Source of the DNA: Liquidambar formosana
Taxonomy: Eukaryota > Streptophyta > Magnoliopsida > Saxifragales > Altingiaceae
NCBI GenBank assembly: GCA_039720395.1
Contig: CM077824.1
Coordinates: 19,863,046-19,927,045, forward strand
Direction: 5' to 3'
DNA: 64,000 nucleotides
The translations under genes and the position numbers were made by a program. Positions 11,922 to 23,280 of the stretch are shown piece after piece. Within the stretch, counting starts at the first letter, position 1; every line of letters begins with the position of its first letter. Under the pieces are notes generated by a model, which made no database searches, was not told where the DNA came from, and was given only the letters and a program-made list of their open reading frames with translations.

Positions 11922-13027
11922 ATGGGATCCAGATTTGGTGCTATAGCACCCCTTTCACAGCAAGATGCTATAGCCGTTGCAATCGCGTCACATGGCGATT
12001 GGGGGTCAATGGATGGTTGTGATCCAAAACGACTAAAAATACAGTCGTTTAATAGACAAAGCTTAGAGGAAGTTAACGCCCGACGGTGTTAACCTCACAA
12101 ACACAACCAAAACCTGTGTTTCTATCTCTCTTTATCTCTCCTCTCTCCTTGCCACGAGCTTACATCAATGTTCCTCATGGTACGACTTTCTCATTCTCTT
12201 CCTCTTCTCTCTCTCCTTAACGGTAACTGACGTTGTTGACCTGCCGCCATCCCTACTTTTCTCGCCTTCACAGTCCCCCTCGCCGAGAGGCAATTTGCTA
12301 AGGTTGAGTCTAAAATCCGAGCCCTCACCGCATGTAACTCACCCAACCAATTTCCACACTCTCTCTTTAGCCATGTTTTCAAATTCTGGTGAGAACTTCA
12401 GTGAGCATTTTTTGCACGATGATTTTTTGCTGCCTCAGTTGCCATCCCCTTCTACTCTCGACCCCACTACTATCTTACTCCATGCCCCGATTTGATCCAT
12501 GGCAATCCATGGCACAACCCTACCACACCCGATCTAAGGTTGCAGCCCACCATCGTATCCGATCTGATCCATGGCATACATCGAAACCATATCTGATTAA
12601 ACAAAAAGGGTGTGTCATGGGAGAAGAGTCCACATCGACGATCGCGATCACCTAGACTCATTCAATGGCCATCGAATTAATTTTTTTATAGTCAATTGTT
12701 TATAATTTTTATTGTGATAACTTTGGAGTACAAGCGGTTCTTTGGTGATTTGTTCATTTTCATATTTTTTTTCAATAGTTTTATGTTTTGGGACAGTTCG
12801 AGATGGTCAAAATTGCATTCTTTGGAAACAATGGTGAACTCCATGGCTGGTAGCATAATGTTGCTCTCTAGCTTCCATTGGGTTTGTTATGTTTTTTTTT
12901 TTGCTTTGCTTGGCTGATCTTTTGGGCTTCCAGAATACAAATTCATGTGTGGGGTCTTTTTCACATGTACGGTTGATGACCATGTTTATTTGACAAATAT
13001 GGTAAAACCCAATTTATTTTCAAATCT
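11922..13027. other. no recognised gene; mixed CT-rich segment
   Basis: 12110-12660 is less AT-rich and CT-rich, with several short frames on both strands but no domain, splice pattern or family match. It could be a gene-derived scrap. Function unknown. Confidence 0.4.
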
Positions 13028-13255
13028 ATGGTTAATCGTGGTGGTCCAACATGATTTTGAGCCATTTTATATGCCCAAATGAGCCCGCATAGCAAGTGTT
13101 AGAAGCCCAAAATTGTGGTGGCCCAACACGATTTTGACCCATTTTTATATCCCTCACTCGTAAACGGACCGTAGGTGAAGGCCCAAAAGGATAAATCGTG
13201 GTGGCGCAACACAATTAAGCCCAAAATTGTATTGACCCAACACGATTTTTGGGTC
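13028..13255. repeat. cluster of AATCGTG...CACGATTT gapped palindromes
   Basis: At least four variants of a motif AATCGTGGTGGYCCAACACG followed by ATTTT occur between 13034 and 13250, separated by 'AAGCCCAAAA'-type spacers. Related copies occur at about 13968, 19690 and 19785. Confidence 0.65.
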
Positions 13256-13259
13256 CTGA

Positions 13260-14649
13260 AATTTTTTTTTTTGAAGCCATTTCCACCACTTTGCTTTGGA
13301 AAACAGCCTTTAAACTTACAGATTTTGGAGCCAGCTTGGATCACACTCACACCTTGTAGGGAAAAAATAAAAAATAAAAAATAAGAAAAGAAAAAGAAAG
13401 AAAGAAAGAAAGGCAACCTACGCCCATTTTACCAGCCATCAATGAATGGGTTATGAATTTTTTTTCTTTTTTTCTTTTTCCTTCTTTTTGGCATTAGTAA
13501 AGCACCCCACTTTCTGCATTCAACACCCGTTTGTAATCATTAAAATTCTTTATCTTTACTGGATTTTCATTTGGTTGCCTCCTGGGATTTGTGCACTTCC
13601 ACACACAGAATTATTGGAAAATTCTCATCACATTAAAAGAAAAAATAAAAAACTAGTTATTGAGAAAAAATATAATTTAGCACTTCCACACATGGTATTA
13701 ATGCAATTTGATTACACTATTTTTCCCATCACCAAAAAAGAACAGAAAAAAAAAAAATAAAACAACCATTATTTCTTTCTGCATTTTGCTCATGTGGTGT
13801 ATCATCCACGTATGCTTTACCTTTACGAATCAAATTTTCAACCATTTCCATCAAGCAAGAAAAGTAATACGAATTACATGTTACCTTTTTGTATTCAATA
13901 CCCAAAGTCCCAATGTCTTTCAAAACTTGTGGTGGGACCAACGATTTTTGTTACAATAGTGATAGGCAGCCACGATTTTAGTCCTTATTCAAAAAAAAAA
14001 AAAAAAACACAGCTGTGCAGTAGCCTTTATAGAACCAAGACACTGCTTAACAAATTAATTTGCCATTTCACTTTCCTTTCACTTTCCTCTACCCATTTTC
14101 CACTCCCCAAAACAACTTCTCACGTTTGAATACTCCTGTTACAACTGAAATATAGGTACATAACCCACACAAGTTCTGCATACTAATTTTTGAAAGGTCA
14201 CTCGATGTACATGACATAGTTTAATACAAATGCCAACATTAGGCACTTCACTTAACATTGAAAGAGAGAGATATAGGAGAGTTTAAGGGTTTTATTACAA
14301 TATAATGGTCATTAGGAGTATTGGTCCAGCCAAATAGGGTCATCCTATTACAACTTATATTTAAAGAATAAAAAAGCAATAGAGCTCCATCTAGTGTCAC
14401 CAACTGATAATCCTGAAACAAATGCAAGGACTTAGAACCTAATAAACCTAGAAAAATGAAAATTGAAAAGAAAAGGCCTTGAAGTTGCTAGCTGGACACA
14501 TGCACTTGATTACTCCTAGGCTACATACAACTTTCCTAAGTAAATTTTGGTTGAAAGGGAAGAAAAGAGCTGTCAAATATAGCACAAAACAGAACTAAAA
14601 AGACGAAGGAAAGTAAATAACCAAAAGAAATTAAGAAAATAGAAGCCAT
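13260..14649. other. AT-rich, nothing recognised
   Basis: Contains A-rich tracts and one more CACGATTT half-site near 13970. No gene supported. Confidence 0.4.
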
Positions 14650-15190
14650 TACCTATTGGTGCTTTAGTTCAAATGACCGATAAGGCTGCTTTCATGGCAA
14701 AGGTCTAATATAAGATGCTTAATGGAAATGGTTCCCTAAATAAATCGATGGGAAAGGCAAAAAGGGAGGGGGAAAAAAAAATCTAATTCAATGAAACCAC
14801 ACCAAATATAAAAACATGAAATTTTCATGTAAGATTGTTGCAATATTTCACATTTCCTTTATATTCCAAATTTTTCCCCAGGGTGGAAAAGGAGAAAAGG
14901 AAGCATCCTTTAATGGAGCTTTTTAATTACCTATAGGTGCTTCAGTTCAAAAACCCGAGAAGGCTGCTTTCATGCCAAAGGTGTAATATAAGATGTTTAT
15001 TGGAAATGGTTCCATAAGTAAATTGTTGGGAAAGGCAAAGAAGAAAAAAATAAGACAAATAAATCAATGAAAACCACACCAATTATAAAAACATGCAACA
15101 ATTCACCTAAATTGTAACAATACTTCAAATTTCCTTCATATTCCAATTTTTTCTCCAGGCAAGAAAAGGAAAAAAATGAAGAGAAGGTAA
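14650..15190. repeat. tandem duplication of a ~280-bp unit
   Basis: The stretch beginning 'ATTACCTATTGGTGCTTTAG' near 14650 recurs from about 14928 ('ATTACCTATAGGTGCTTCAG'). The copies stay alignable through 'GGCTGCTTTCATGSCAAAGG', 'GGAAATGGTTCC' and 'AAAACCACACCAA' to 'TTTTTYCCCAGG'. Divergence is considerable, so it is old. On the minus strand each copy has a GTAAT donor-like site after 'CACCAATAG', but no coding frame is convincing. Confidence 0.75.
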
Positions 15191-15587
15191 AAGGAATGAG
15201 AAAGCAAAGGAAAGGAAGAGAGTACCTTGCCAATAGTGGCTTGATCTAGAGTTTGAAATAGAAATTTTTCATCAATATACACAAACTTAACCTACAAAAT
15301 AACATTTCAAAAAAAATAAATTTCGCATATTAGACAAAAAATAAATTTCACAATGAGATACCTAATAAATCACATATCAAAACTCTACTCCGTCGTTTTA
15401 AATAGAACAAAATCCAATGAAAAATTCGGCTTGGTCCCATTTGTAAACAGGACATCCAAGTTATCGACTTGTCAATAAAACCTGTACAACTCAACTTCCA
15501 ATTTATCAACTAGAAAAATATGAGAAATCTCTAATATCTAAACTTAAAAAAGAAATTAATATCAAATTAACCAATCATCATCATTAG

Positions 15588-15740
15588 GGATGGCAATGGG
15601 GCAAAGTGGGACCGGTTTTTTGATGCCCCGTTGACTTTTTATCCCATCCCCGCCCCAAAACCGTTTGGGGTATTGCTTCTTTTAACCATCCCCACCCCAA
15701 TAAGTACTTTAAACATCTAGATTAGTGGGGAAAATCCACA
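15588..15740. repeat. truncated hAT-type MITE end
   Basis: TTAGGGATGGCAATGGGGC followed by CCCCGCCCCAAAACC-type words is the usual start of a plant hAT MITE family. The opposite end was not found. Confidence 0.4.
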
Positions 15741-15831
15741 AACAATAAAAAACTGTGTAAGGTCAACATAATGGCAATTCTCAATTTCTCATTCCCCACA
15801 TCGTAGGGACCATAATCCAAAAAAAAACTAT

Positions 15832-16115
15832 GCAGCCACCATAAACAAAAATTGAAAATCAAAGAAATATAGCTCCAGAAAACTAGAAAAAAAAAATCCT
15901 AAAATTTAAAATTTAAAACAAAATTAGGTCCAGCAGATCCATAAAACTCATAAGTCTCCAACCAAAATTCCTAAAGCACTAGCCAAAACAAAAGTTAAAA
16001 ATCAAAAAAATATAGCTCCAGCAAAATAGAAAAAATCCCAAAGAAAAAAAGGTTTAAAACAAATGTAGCTCCAATAAATCCCTAAAAATTCATAAGTCTC
16101 CAACCAAATTTCTCG
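15832..16115. repeat. tandem duplication of a ~140-bp A-rich unit
   Basis: Words such as 'ATATAGCTCCAG', 'ATAAGTCTCCAACCAAA' and 'AGCCA..A.AAACAAAA' recur with a period of about 142 bp. Confidence 0.65.
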
Positions 16116-17959
16116 TCAAGAATCTCCAACGTTTAACATTACGTGTAAACAACCACGATTCTATGCATGTCAAATAAAACAATGAAAAAAGAAAAGTGAT
16201 TAGCACCACTAGTTATCAAGTTTAAACATATTCTCAATGTATATATATATATACATATGGGATTTCCAAAAGAGAACTATATATGTTATCACTTACAATA
16301 TAGTTACACAAGGTATTATGGCAGCAGCATGAGCAACTGACATCACTTAGACATATTGGGCCACTATTCAAGGTTTAGAAAACAAATATAATTCTCTAAC
16401 TGAGCTTCAACTTTATTAAAAAAAAAATGTTATCACATTAAACAAAAATCTCAACTTATTAATATGGCAATATGAACTGTTATCAATCAAATATTATCAA
16501 CAAAGGCTATTATGTTAATATGGCAGCATAATCAGACTCTGCAAGGCACTAGTATATTATCCGATGTGGACTCACCAATCTACCACTTGTGCTAAAAGCA
16601 GACTTTGAAGCAACAGTTGATACACCATTATCAACAATTGAAATAGATAAAATAAAAATAAAAATAATTTTTTTGAAAAGAATAATTTAAAAAAAAAAAA
16701 AACCTCCAAAAATGCGACTTTGCAATAACCAACAATCATCAATGAAGACACCTGTAAGGCACTAGTATAATCAAAACAGACCAAGATGTAAACTCAACTT
16801 AAATTTAATGTTGAATATGATTTCTTAAAAAATTAAATAGCTGGCACCTCTTCTAGAAATTCTGGAAATTCTTTATATATTTGCCTCAGCTCATCCAACT
16901 ATATATCAATTAAAGAAATGAATTGTTAAGGGAAAACAAAACTCAAACGCAAGCATTAGCAAGCAGAGAAGACTAACGAAAACCTTGTGTCATGGAGCAT
17001 GAAATTTGTACTAATAGTTAAATCACTATTAATGCTTGACCTCATCACAGAAACCCTCTTTCACTATTGTCCCATAACCCTTCTCTTTACTTCTATTTAC
17101 ATCAAGAACACCAATGCTTCACAGCTCGAATGTTAACCCTCTTGTGTTTCAGCCTATACCTACCCAAGAAAAATGAAAAGGGCAGATACCAACATTAAGA
17201 AATCAAAATTTTGTAAACACCCAGATGGGCAGATTGTAAACACCTAATTCCAGGCCAATTCAATCCCTTCATACTCATCAAAAGCTGTATAACTACAAAC
17301 TTTGAATGAAAAACCATGAAGAACCCACTAATACTAACATCCCAAAGTCCCAAAAGGAGTTAAAATTTTACAAATATAGGAAAAGGGAAATTTTACATGT
17401 CACCCTTGATTGCTTTCAAAAAAGAAGAGAAAATAAAAAAAATAAAAAAACCAACAAAGCTTCTTCCACTCCAGAAAGAGAACCTCAGAACAGAGTAACA
17501 AACAACCTATCTCCCCCTTGATTTCAAATCTCAAAATTCAAAATTTTAGTTTGAGTAAAACAGTCCCTCTCTTCCCTTTCCTCTTTCACCACTACTCTTC
17601 CCTTACTTACACTATTTTGTATCATTATGCGTTGCCTTTTGTCATACACTCCATGATATGTTACTATGTTTTAATTCATTCTTTTGCAGTGTTTATTTTA
17701 GTTGTACACCCACCATTTGATGGATTTCACCATTCCATCTATCATAAGTGCCCATGAACATATATTTATATTTTTTTTCTATGGTTTCAATTTGTTCGAA
17801 CATTTTTACAAAATCATTTTAACTAATAAAATAGGTATTGGTTATTGTTTTTATTTATCATGACTTCTGTTTGATCATTTAAAATTACTTTTGGAGATTC
17901 CTATCTCAAATTTATGTGATCTATGAGCTCCACATCCTATCTCAAATTTACTATTTGGT
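16116..17959. other. AT-rich, no gene recognised
   Basis: Short frames on either strand lack domains. Part of this stretch may belong to the Helitron whose 3' end is at 17988, but its 5' terminus was not found. Confidence 0.35.
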
Positions 17960-17988
17960 TCCCGAGCATCGCCCGGGGTTTCTACTAG
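17960..17988 (+). mobile_element. Helitron 3' terminus (hairpin + CTAG)
   Basis: CCCGAGCATCGCCCGGGG can form a GC hairpin and is followed by TTTCTACTAG and a host T: the canonical Helitron 3' end (hairpin, then CTRR before T). The element would lie to the left on the plus strand. Its 5' TC end was not identified. Confidence 0.55.
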
Positions 17989-18365
17989 TCCAAATATAGT
18001 TCAACCAACTTATAAATCGTGTCATTGTTGGTCCTCATTAAGAAAAGTTAGGCATCATTAACATAAAGATTTATTCCTACCTAACAAGGCTTTAGCAATA
18101 GCCACAACAATATAGGGTTCATCAAAATGTCTAATGTACATAGCCTTGTCTCTCAAACCCTAAATATCACATAACGACTTGGCAAGTAACATTAGGCCAT
18201 TGTGTAGCACATCGACCCTCCTACTATATCTATATATTTACACACAAAAACTCTAGATTCCATCTGAAAAAGGTCACAATGGGAGACATGGGACAGATAT
18301 GCGATAAAGACAGTATAAAAGTCCCAAAAAATAAGACATGACCTTGGGAAAAATAGAAAACCTAC

Positions 18366-18585
18366 CCACCTTTGGGTAGCCCAGTTGGTAAGGGCGAACT
18401 CGTGATTGTGTGGTTAGGCGCACAGTCTTGGGTTCGATTCCCCGCTAGGACAACCTAAGATTTAAGTGGGGGCCGTGGCGGTGGGTTGCTGCGCTAGTCT
18501 CTCCGGGGCTTTAGGTTCCATAGGTGAGTCCAAAGGGCTCTGCTGTGGGATGGTTCCACCGTTATCAAAAAAAAAAAGAAAAAAA
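18366..18585 (+). mobile_element. tRNA-derived SINE, about 220 bp with A-rich tail and TSD
   Basis: Pol III box A TAGCCCAGTTGG at 18377-18388 and a perfect box B GGTTCGATTCC at 18431-18441 are spaced as in a tRNA. The body continues with a non-tRNA GC-rich part (GGGGGCCGTGGCGGTGGG) and ends in an A-rich tail from about 18567. Flanks AGAAAACCTAC (18355-18365) and AGAAAACCTTAC (18586-18597) form an 11-12 bp TSD as in LINE-mediated retroposition. The acceptor stem does not pair, so it is not a tRNA gene. Its mobilisation would need LINE enzymes in trans. Confidence 0.85.
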
Positions 18586-18778
18586 AGAAAACCTTACATG
18601 GGTGCCAAGCCAAACTACCAAACACCCTCAATGCAACAAATACCAAAATCACCGAGACCACAGCAACATAATCACTATACTCTGTGTGTGTGTGTTTTTA
18701 TATTGCTTATTTTGTTTTTATTTGTTAATTCCTTACTTTTTCTTGCTTGTTATTTTTTTTTTTGTGGTTTGATGATTA

Positions 18779-18930
18779 AGAGAACCAATGTAGTTTGGCG
18801 TGTGCATTTTGTGATGGTTGATGGACAATAATTTCTGTTCATTGTTGTGGGGATTTATTGTTGTGGGGATTTATTACAAACTACATTGGTTCTCTTCATT
18901 GTTGTGGGGATTTATTACAAACTTTGTCAA
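18779..18930. repeat. snap-back inverted repeat plus GTTGTGGGGATTTATT direct repeats
   Basis: AGAGAACCAATGTAGTTT at 18779-18796 reappears as its exact complement near 18874-18892. GTTGTGGGGATTTATT occurs three times between 18843 and 18916, once with the shared 'ACAAACTACATTGG' tail. Confidence 0.8.
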
Positions 18931-19039
18931 TTTTCTTGAATTAATTTAGGCAAAAGAAAGACCTAAATTTCAATTAGAAAAAAATATATAATAAATAAAT
19001 AAATAAGCCCTACATTTCGTATACAACGGCCGTACCTGT

Positions 19040-19500
19040 GAGACCCGACGATGGTGGGTCTAAACCCTACGAGATCGACAATGGTGGATTTAAGCTGACG
19101 GCGGATGGATCTCGTCCTTGAGAGAACGACACAGAGAGAGGGAGGGAGCGAGAGGGGGCAGATGGTAGATCTTCGGCGATGGTGGATCTTTGGCATTGGT
19201 GGTGGATGGCTGATCTTAGGCGGAGGAAGGAGCGTCTACGTCGGCTGGTTGGTCTAGGTCGTCGGCGTCGATGCAGATCGCCCAACTGAGAGAGAACGAG
19301 AGCGAGAACGAGCGGCATGGTCTCCGACAACGGCCTCCTGCTAGATCCTCGGCGTCGTCGCCGGCCTGGTCACAGAGAGAGATGTAAAGAGTGGGAGAGC
19401 GAGAGGGACGGAGTCGTCGCCGGCGTGGTTACCGAGAGAGATGGAAAGAGAGGAAGAACGAGCGGAAGAGAGAGAGTGAGGTGGTGAATAAGAGTGAGAG
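19040..19500. other. GC-richer, purine-biased segment of unknown nature
   Basis: Repeated GATGGTGGATCT, GTCGTCGCCGGC and GAGAGAGA words make it stand out from the AT-rich surroundings. It gives arginine/serine-rich frames on the minus strand without family resemblance. It could be a transposon interior or a decayed captured gene. Confidence 0.4.
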
Positions 19501-19530
19501 AGTGAATCAGAGTGTATAAAAATGGGGAGA

Positions 19531-19647
19531 GGATCCTCTCCAGTAATCGGACATCTCCCATACAATCTTAGACCATCCATGTGAGGTGGGGTTCACACAT
19601 GGATGGTCTAAAATTGTACTAGATATGTCCAGTATTGGAGAGAATCC
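19531..19647. mobile_element. 117-bp hairpin MITE
   Basis: The left arm GGATCCTCTCCAGTAATCGG is mirrored by the right arm (complement GGATTCTCTCCAATACTGG), and inward both carry TAGACCATCCATGTG, so almost the whole element folds back. No TSD was established. Confidence 0.65.
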
Positions 19648-19689
19648 ATACCCATAAAAAAGGTATGTATGAAGGACAGTATGTGTTTT

Positions 19690-19808
19690 AAAGTCGTGGT
19701 CTTCCACCACGATTTTGGTTTGCATATTATTTTTATACGGAATTTGATTAGCCATATAAAAATGGTATACCAACCCATAAATCGTGGTGAGAGGACACGA
19801 TTTACCAT
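19690..19808. repeat. two further CACGATTT gapped palindromes
   Basis: GTCGTGGTCTTCCACCACGA followed by TTTT at about 19692, and AATCGTGGTGAGAGGACACG followed by ATTT at about 19780, belong to the motif class clustered at 13028-13255. Confidence 0.6.
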
Positions 19809-20029
19809 AGAAAAGGAAATAAGTTTATTTTTGCTATGTACTTTGAAATAAATTTGTCAACAACAATAAAATAGGAAATGCCCCTTCATGTGTGTGTATT
19901 TATATATATCTATATATATATATATATATATCCAACTTTGATTATGTGTGAGATATTCGGGACGATCACAACCGTTCATAAGCGAAGAGGGTGTATCAAA
20001 AAGCAAACGAGTGTGTATGTGGTTGGCTA

Positions 20030-20540
20030 GCGTTGAGGGTATTTTTGGTACATCTGGTTTTTACTTTGTTTGCCTTCAAGGGGTAAAATGGTCAATTCAA
20101 AAAATTATGGCTTGATTGCTGTGGCAATAAAGAAATTTTGCTGTAGCAATATCACTACCCATAAATGGCCAAAAAATCCACTTAAACAACAGTTTTTGGA
20201 AAAAAAAAATTCTACAAAATTGTTCAGAATAATGTTTTCTAAATGACAACTTGATTAATTTTCATAAAAACCTTTTTGGGAACTTCAAAAATTGGATCAG
20301 ATTAGGTTCAGTCCATAACTATTATTTGGTTTTTAAATAAATTAACTCACAGTTGATTTGAAAAAAACTGTGTTTATGCCTTATTTTTCTTATTTTCAAA
20401 ACAAAACTGAATTGTTTAGCAGAAAAAAGAGACTTACCAGATTTTCAGATTTTCCAAATAGTCCCTTTATATTTTTCATAAAACCTTAAAAAATGAAAAT
20501 AATTGGAATTTACAAATAAAGTTGAGAGGTTGCAAGAAAG
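20030..20540 (-). mobile_element. family-2 MITE in reverse orientation, interrupted by a PIF-type MITE
   Basis: 20030-20273 matches the complement of about 9100-9390, and 20466-20536 matches the end of the element at 31290-31350 (TTTATATTTTTCATAAAA then a weakly conserved GAGRGGTKGCAA). The segment between is a different MITE. Outer limits are approximate. Confidence 0.55.
20274..20465. mobile_element. PIF/Tourist-like MITE, second copy, left end eroded
   Basis: Shares 'CAAAAATTGGATCAGATTAG', 'AGTCCATAACTATTA' and 'AAAACTGTGTTTATG' with 3585-3819. The right end complement GGGACTATTTGG fits the family TIR; the left few bases are missing. It lies within a family-2 MITE. Confidence 0.65.
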
Positions 20541-20686
20541 GATAGAACAAAAATTGGTACTTTTTCAGCGCACATCAGTGCAAAATTAGTGCCTTTTGGG
20601 TTGTGGCCCAAAATGTTGTTTGATTTTTGAGTTTTTCTGGGCTCGGGTTGATGCATTTTTGTGGGCCTTATAAACATTTTTGCTAG

Positions 20687-21065
20687 GGGCTTTATTGGCA
20701 CCCAAAGACTTGTTTTTCATCCCCCATTTATTTCGCATTTTAAGATTTAATAAAAAAATATATAAGGTTTTCATAAAAACTAATCATGTTGTCTATTAGA
20801 AAACATCATTTTGAACAACTTTTGGAAGAAAGGTTTTTCAAAATCTATTGTTTAAGAGGACTTTTTAGTAATTTATGAAGCGAAAACTATAAATGGAAAA
20901 AAAGTCTACTTAAACAATAAATTTTGAAAAAACTTTCTTCTAAAAAGTTATTCAAAATGATATTTTCTAATAAAATATGGGATCAGTTTCTATTTTTCAA
21001 AAACTTTAAAGTGTAAAATAAGTGAGGGATGAAAAGCAGGTTTTGGGGTGCCAATAGAGGCCCCC
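20687..21065. mobile_element. family-1 palindromic MITE, copy B
   Basis: Left end GGGCTTTATTGGCACCCAAA, right end complement GGGGGCCTCTATTGGCACCC. Flanked by TTTTGCTAG at 20678-20686 and 21066-21074 (perfect 9-bp repeat). Confidence 0.8.
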
Positions 21066-21074
21066 TTTTGCTAG

Positions 21075-21278
21075 GGGGACCTCTGTTGGCAACGTAAGAC
21101 TTTCTTGGCACCTCCAACCTCCTAGGGTTTTTTAAGATTTATGAAAAATATAAAAGATTTTTATGAAAACTGGCTTTGAGTCATTTAGAAAACATCATTT
21201 TGAACAACTTTGTAGGAGAATTTTTTTAAAATTTTTTTCATTTAAGTAGACTTTTTTGTCATTACCTTTTCTTCTCTT

Positions 21279-21315
<37 letters not shown>

Positions 21316-21489
21316 TAAAGTCCAAAATGTCCGCTTAAATGACCATTTTTAGAAAAACTTTTTTCTATAAAGTTGTTCAAAATGATATTTTGAGTTTTCG
21401 TTAAACCTTTTATATTTTTCATTAAACCTTGAGAAACCACAAAACTTGGGGGGTGTAAAGCAAGTCTTGGGGTGCCAATAGAGCCCTTC
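21075..21489. mobile_element. family-1 palindromic MITE, copy C
   Basis: Left end GGGGACCTCTGTTGGCAAC, right end complement GAAGGGCTCTATTGGCACCC. Flanked by TTTTGCTAG at 21066-21074 and 21490-21498. The left flank is the same 9-mer that closes copy B. A poly-T run lies near 21283-21314. Confidence 0.75.
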
Positions 21490-21769
21490 TTTTGCTAGAT
21501 TCAAGAGCTCCGCCTTTGCCTCAGCTCAGGCCATTAGGTGACGACACTGCTACTCCCCATTCTTATTTGACACATGTCACTTTTTTATGTGGTGGGTGAT
21601 TTAATTCCTCCCCTGCATTGTCCATCTGTGCATAGATCCTATTATATTCAACAGAAAAACTATATGATTTTTTTTTTCATTTTTTTTTCTATTGCGAAAA
21701 AAAAAAAAAAACCTCCATGTATTTTTGTAATGTTTGTGATACATGCATTTTAAGGAAAGTGAATTCTAT

Positions 21770-22010
21770 TGCGGTTGATGCTCACTTGCAAGTTGGGCTG
21801 CATATTAATTAAGCTGTTTATGAGCGATTTGTAGACAAAGTCGGTGAGGATTTGTTTGAACTCGTTTAGTGCCACACCTAAGACTAAAGTTTTAAGTTCA
21901 ATTAATTAATAAACAAACCAAACTCAAACAAATCCAAGCTCACCTCGTGAATGGGCTTGTGAACAAACTTTTTTAAGGACTCGTGAATACGATTCAATCA
22001 AAAATATGAT
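21770..22010. repeat. fragment of the AGCTCG-type dispersed repeat
   Basis: Similar in words and style to 3470-4262 (CAAGCTCACCTCGTGAATGG, GGCTTGTGAACAAAC, AAGGACTCGTGAATA). Confidence 0.45.
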
Positions 22011-22186
22011 TATTATTACAAAATCACCACTGTCAGAGTGAGCTAAAAATAGAACCATAATGGTTAAAGTTGAAATTTCATTCCATTAAACACAGTTCCA
22101 TTTAATATGGCCAACAGTCCAACAGCTTCCATAAGTAGGTGGAGTATGGGGTTATCTAGAAATTGCTCGGTTATATATATTAAAAC

Positions 22187-22215
22187 TAGTGAGGCGTACT
22201 GAGCGCGATAGGCAG
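22187..22215 (-). mobile_element. possible Helitron 3' terminus, minus strand
   Basis: Read on the minus strand: ...GCGCTCAGTACGCCTCACTAG then T. The CTAG|T end fits; the hairpin is weak. The element would lie to the right. Confidence 0.3.
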
Positions 22216-22499
22216 GAGAAACTAGAGAGTGCTTTACTGGCGTGGAGAGGTGATGAATTGAACCTCTTCACATAAGGCCTAAGCATATCCGGTTATCCAC
22301 CCTTCACATAAGGCCAAAATACCATACACCGTTCACATTTATTTTCGATGTGTGGAATGTGTTTAGCATCAAACATCGTTCTTGAACAATTTGGTGTTTT
22401 GTGTGAACAAACTATGAATATATGCATAGCAGTGCAGTGTAAATGAAAAAGATAGTAATTCATGCAATACTAATTCAAAATGTCAACAAAAACCAATGG

Positions 22500-23280
22500 T
22501 TTTTTTTTTTCTTTTTTTTTTTTTTTTCATTTAAAAATTTTTTTTTTATTAACTTTCAAGAGAAAGGAGGATATACCTCTTTCATATATATTATTGAAAT
22601 AAGAAAACACAAAAATGATAGAAGAAATAAGTCAATAAATGCAGAGGAAGCAAAAACTTGGGTCGAAACCTATAAGAAGGAAGGCTAAACATATCATTAC
22701 ATATAGTAGAATTAAGTACTATAGAAAGAACGGCCCAAAGCCATTGAAATCCTTGGTGAAGAAGATGCATATTAGCTACTTTATCAGTTACAACATTACC
22801 CTCGTGAAAGATGTGAGAACACTGAAATCTCGTAAGCCCTTGGGAAAAACTTACAATTCTGTCATTTGACCTGGAGTGACCAAGCTAGGAGGAATGTAGG
22901 CGGGGTTCATTAAGCATTGAATGATTATTGAAAGAGAGTCACACTCAATCCACAAAGATAACCAACCCTTCTCCCAATCTTTTCCCAATACCGAATATAA
23001 CAGCCAACAATTCTGCATAGAAATCCCTCTAAATCCCAACATTGAACCAGAGAATTCCTTTCAATAATCCCTACTATTATGGAATACCCCACTAGCAAGC
23101 CCTTACCGAGGCCATCCGTATTAAGCTTGGTCCAAGAATGCAAAGGGAGATACCAATAAATTGAAGAAATAGTAGGAGCCTTCCTAGGAATACCCCACCA
23201 GCTACACCAATTGAACGCAAAATTTGAATGTCCATACTCATCAAATATTGAATACACACCAACAAGGCAACAAATCACAC
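22500..23280 (-). mobile_element. LINE 3' fragment: RNase H-like domain, degenerate
   Basis: A minus-strand frame (23278 to 22925) reads 'SWTKLNTDG', the usual start of the RNase H domain carried by plant LINEs. Other frames continue with 'LWIECDS' (about 22940) and 'HIFHEGNVVTDKVAN' (about 22790), typical of its middle and end. Frameshifts separate the three. The poly-T at 22501-22530 on the plus strand would be the element's A-tail. It is 5'-truncated and non-functional. Confidence 0.7.

Noticed and set aside
12191..12655. Several short frames in a CT-rich segment
   Set aside because: No domain, no splice pattern, and frames exist on both strands. Not supported as a gene.
18366..18450. Possible tRNA gene
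   Set aside because: Boxes A and B are good but the acceptor stem does not pair. A non-tRNA body, A-rich tail and TSD show a SINE.
19067..19580. Arg/Ser-rich minus-strand frames
   Set aside because: They arise from GA-rich repeated words. No family resemblance.
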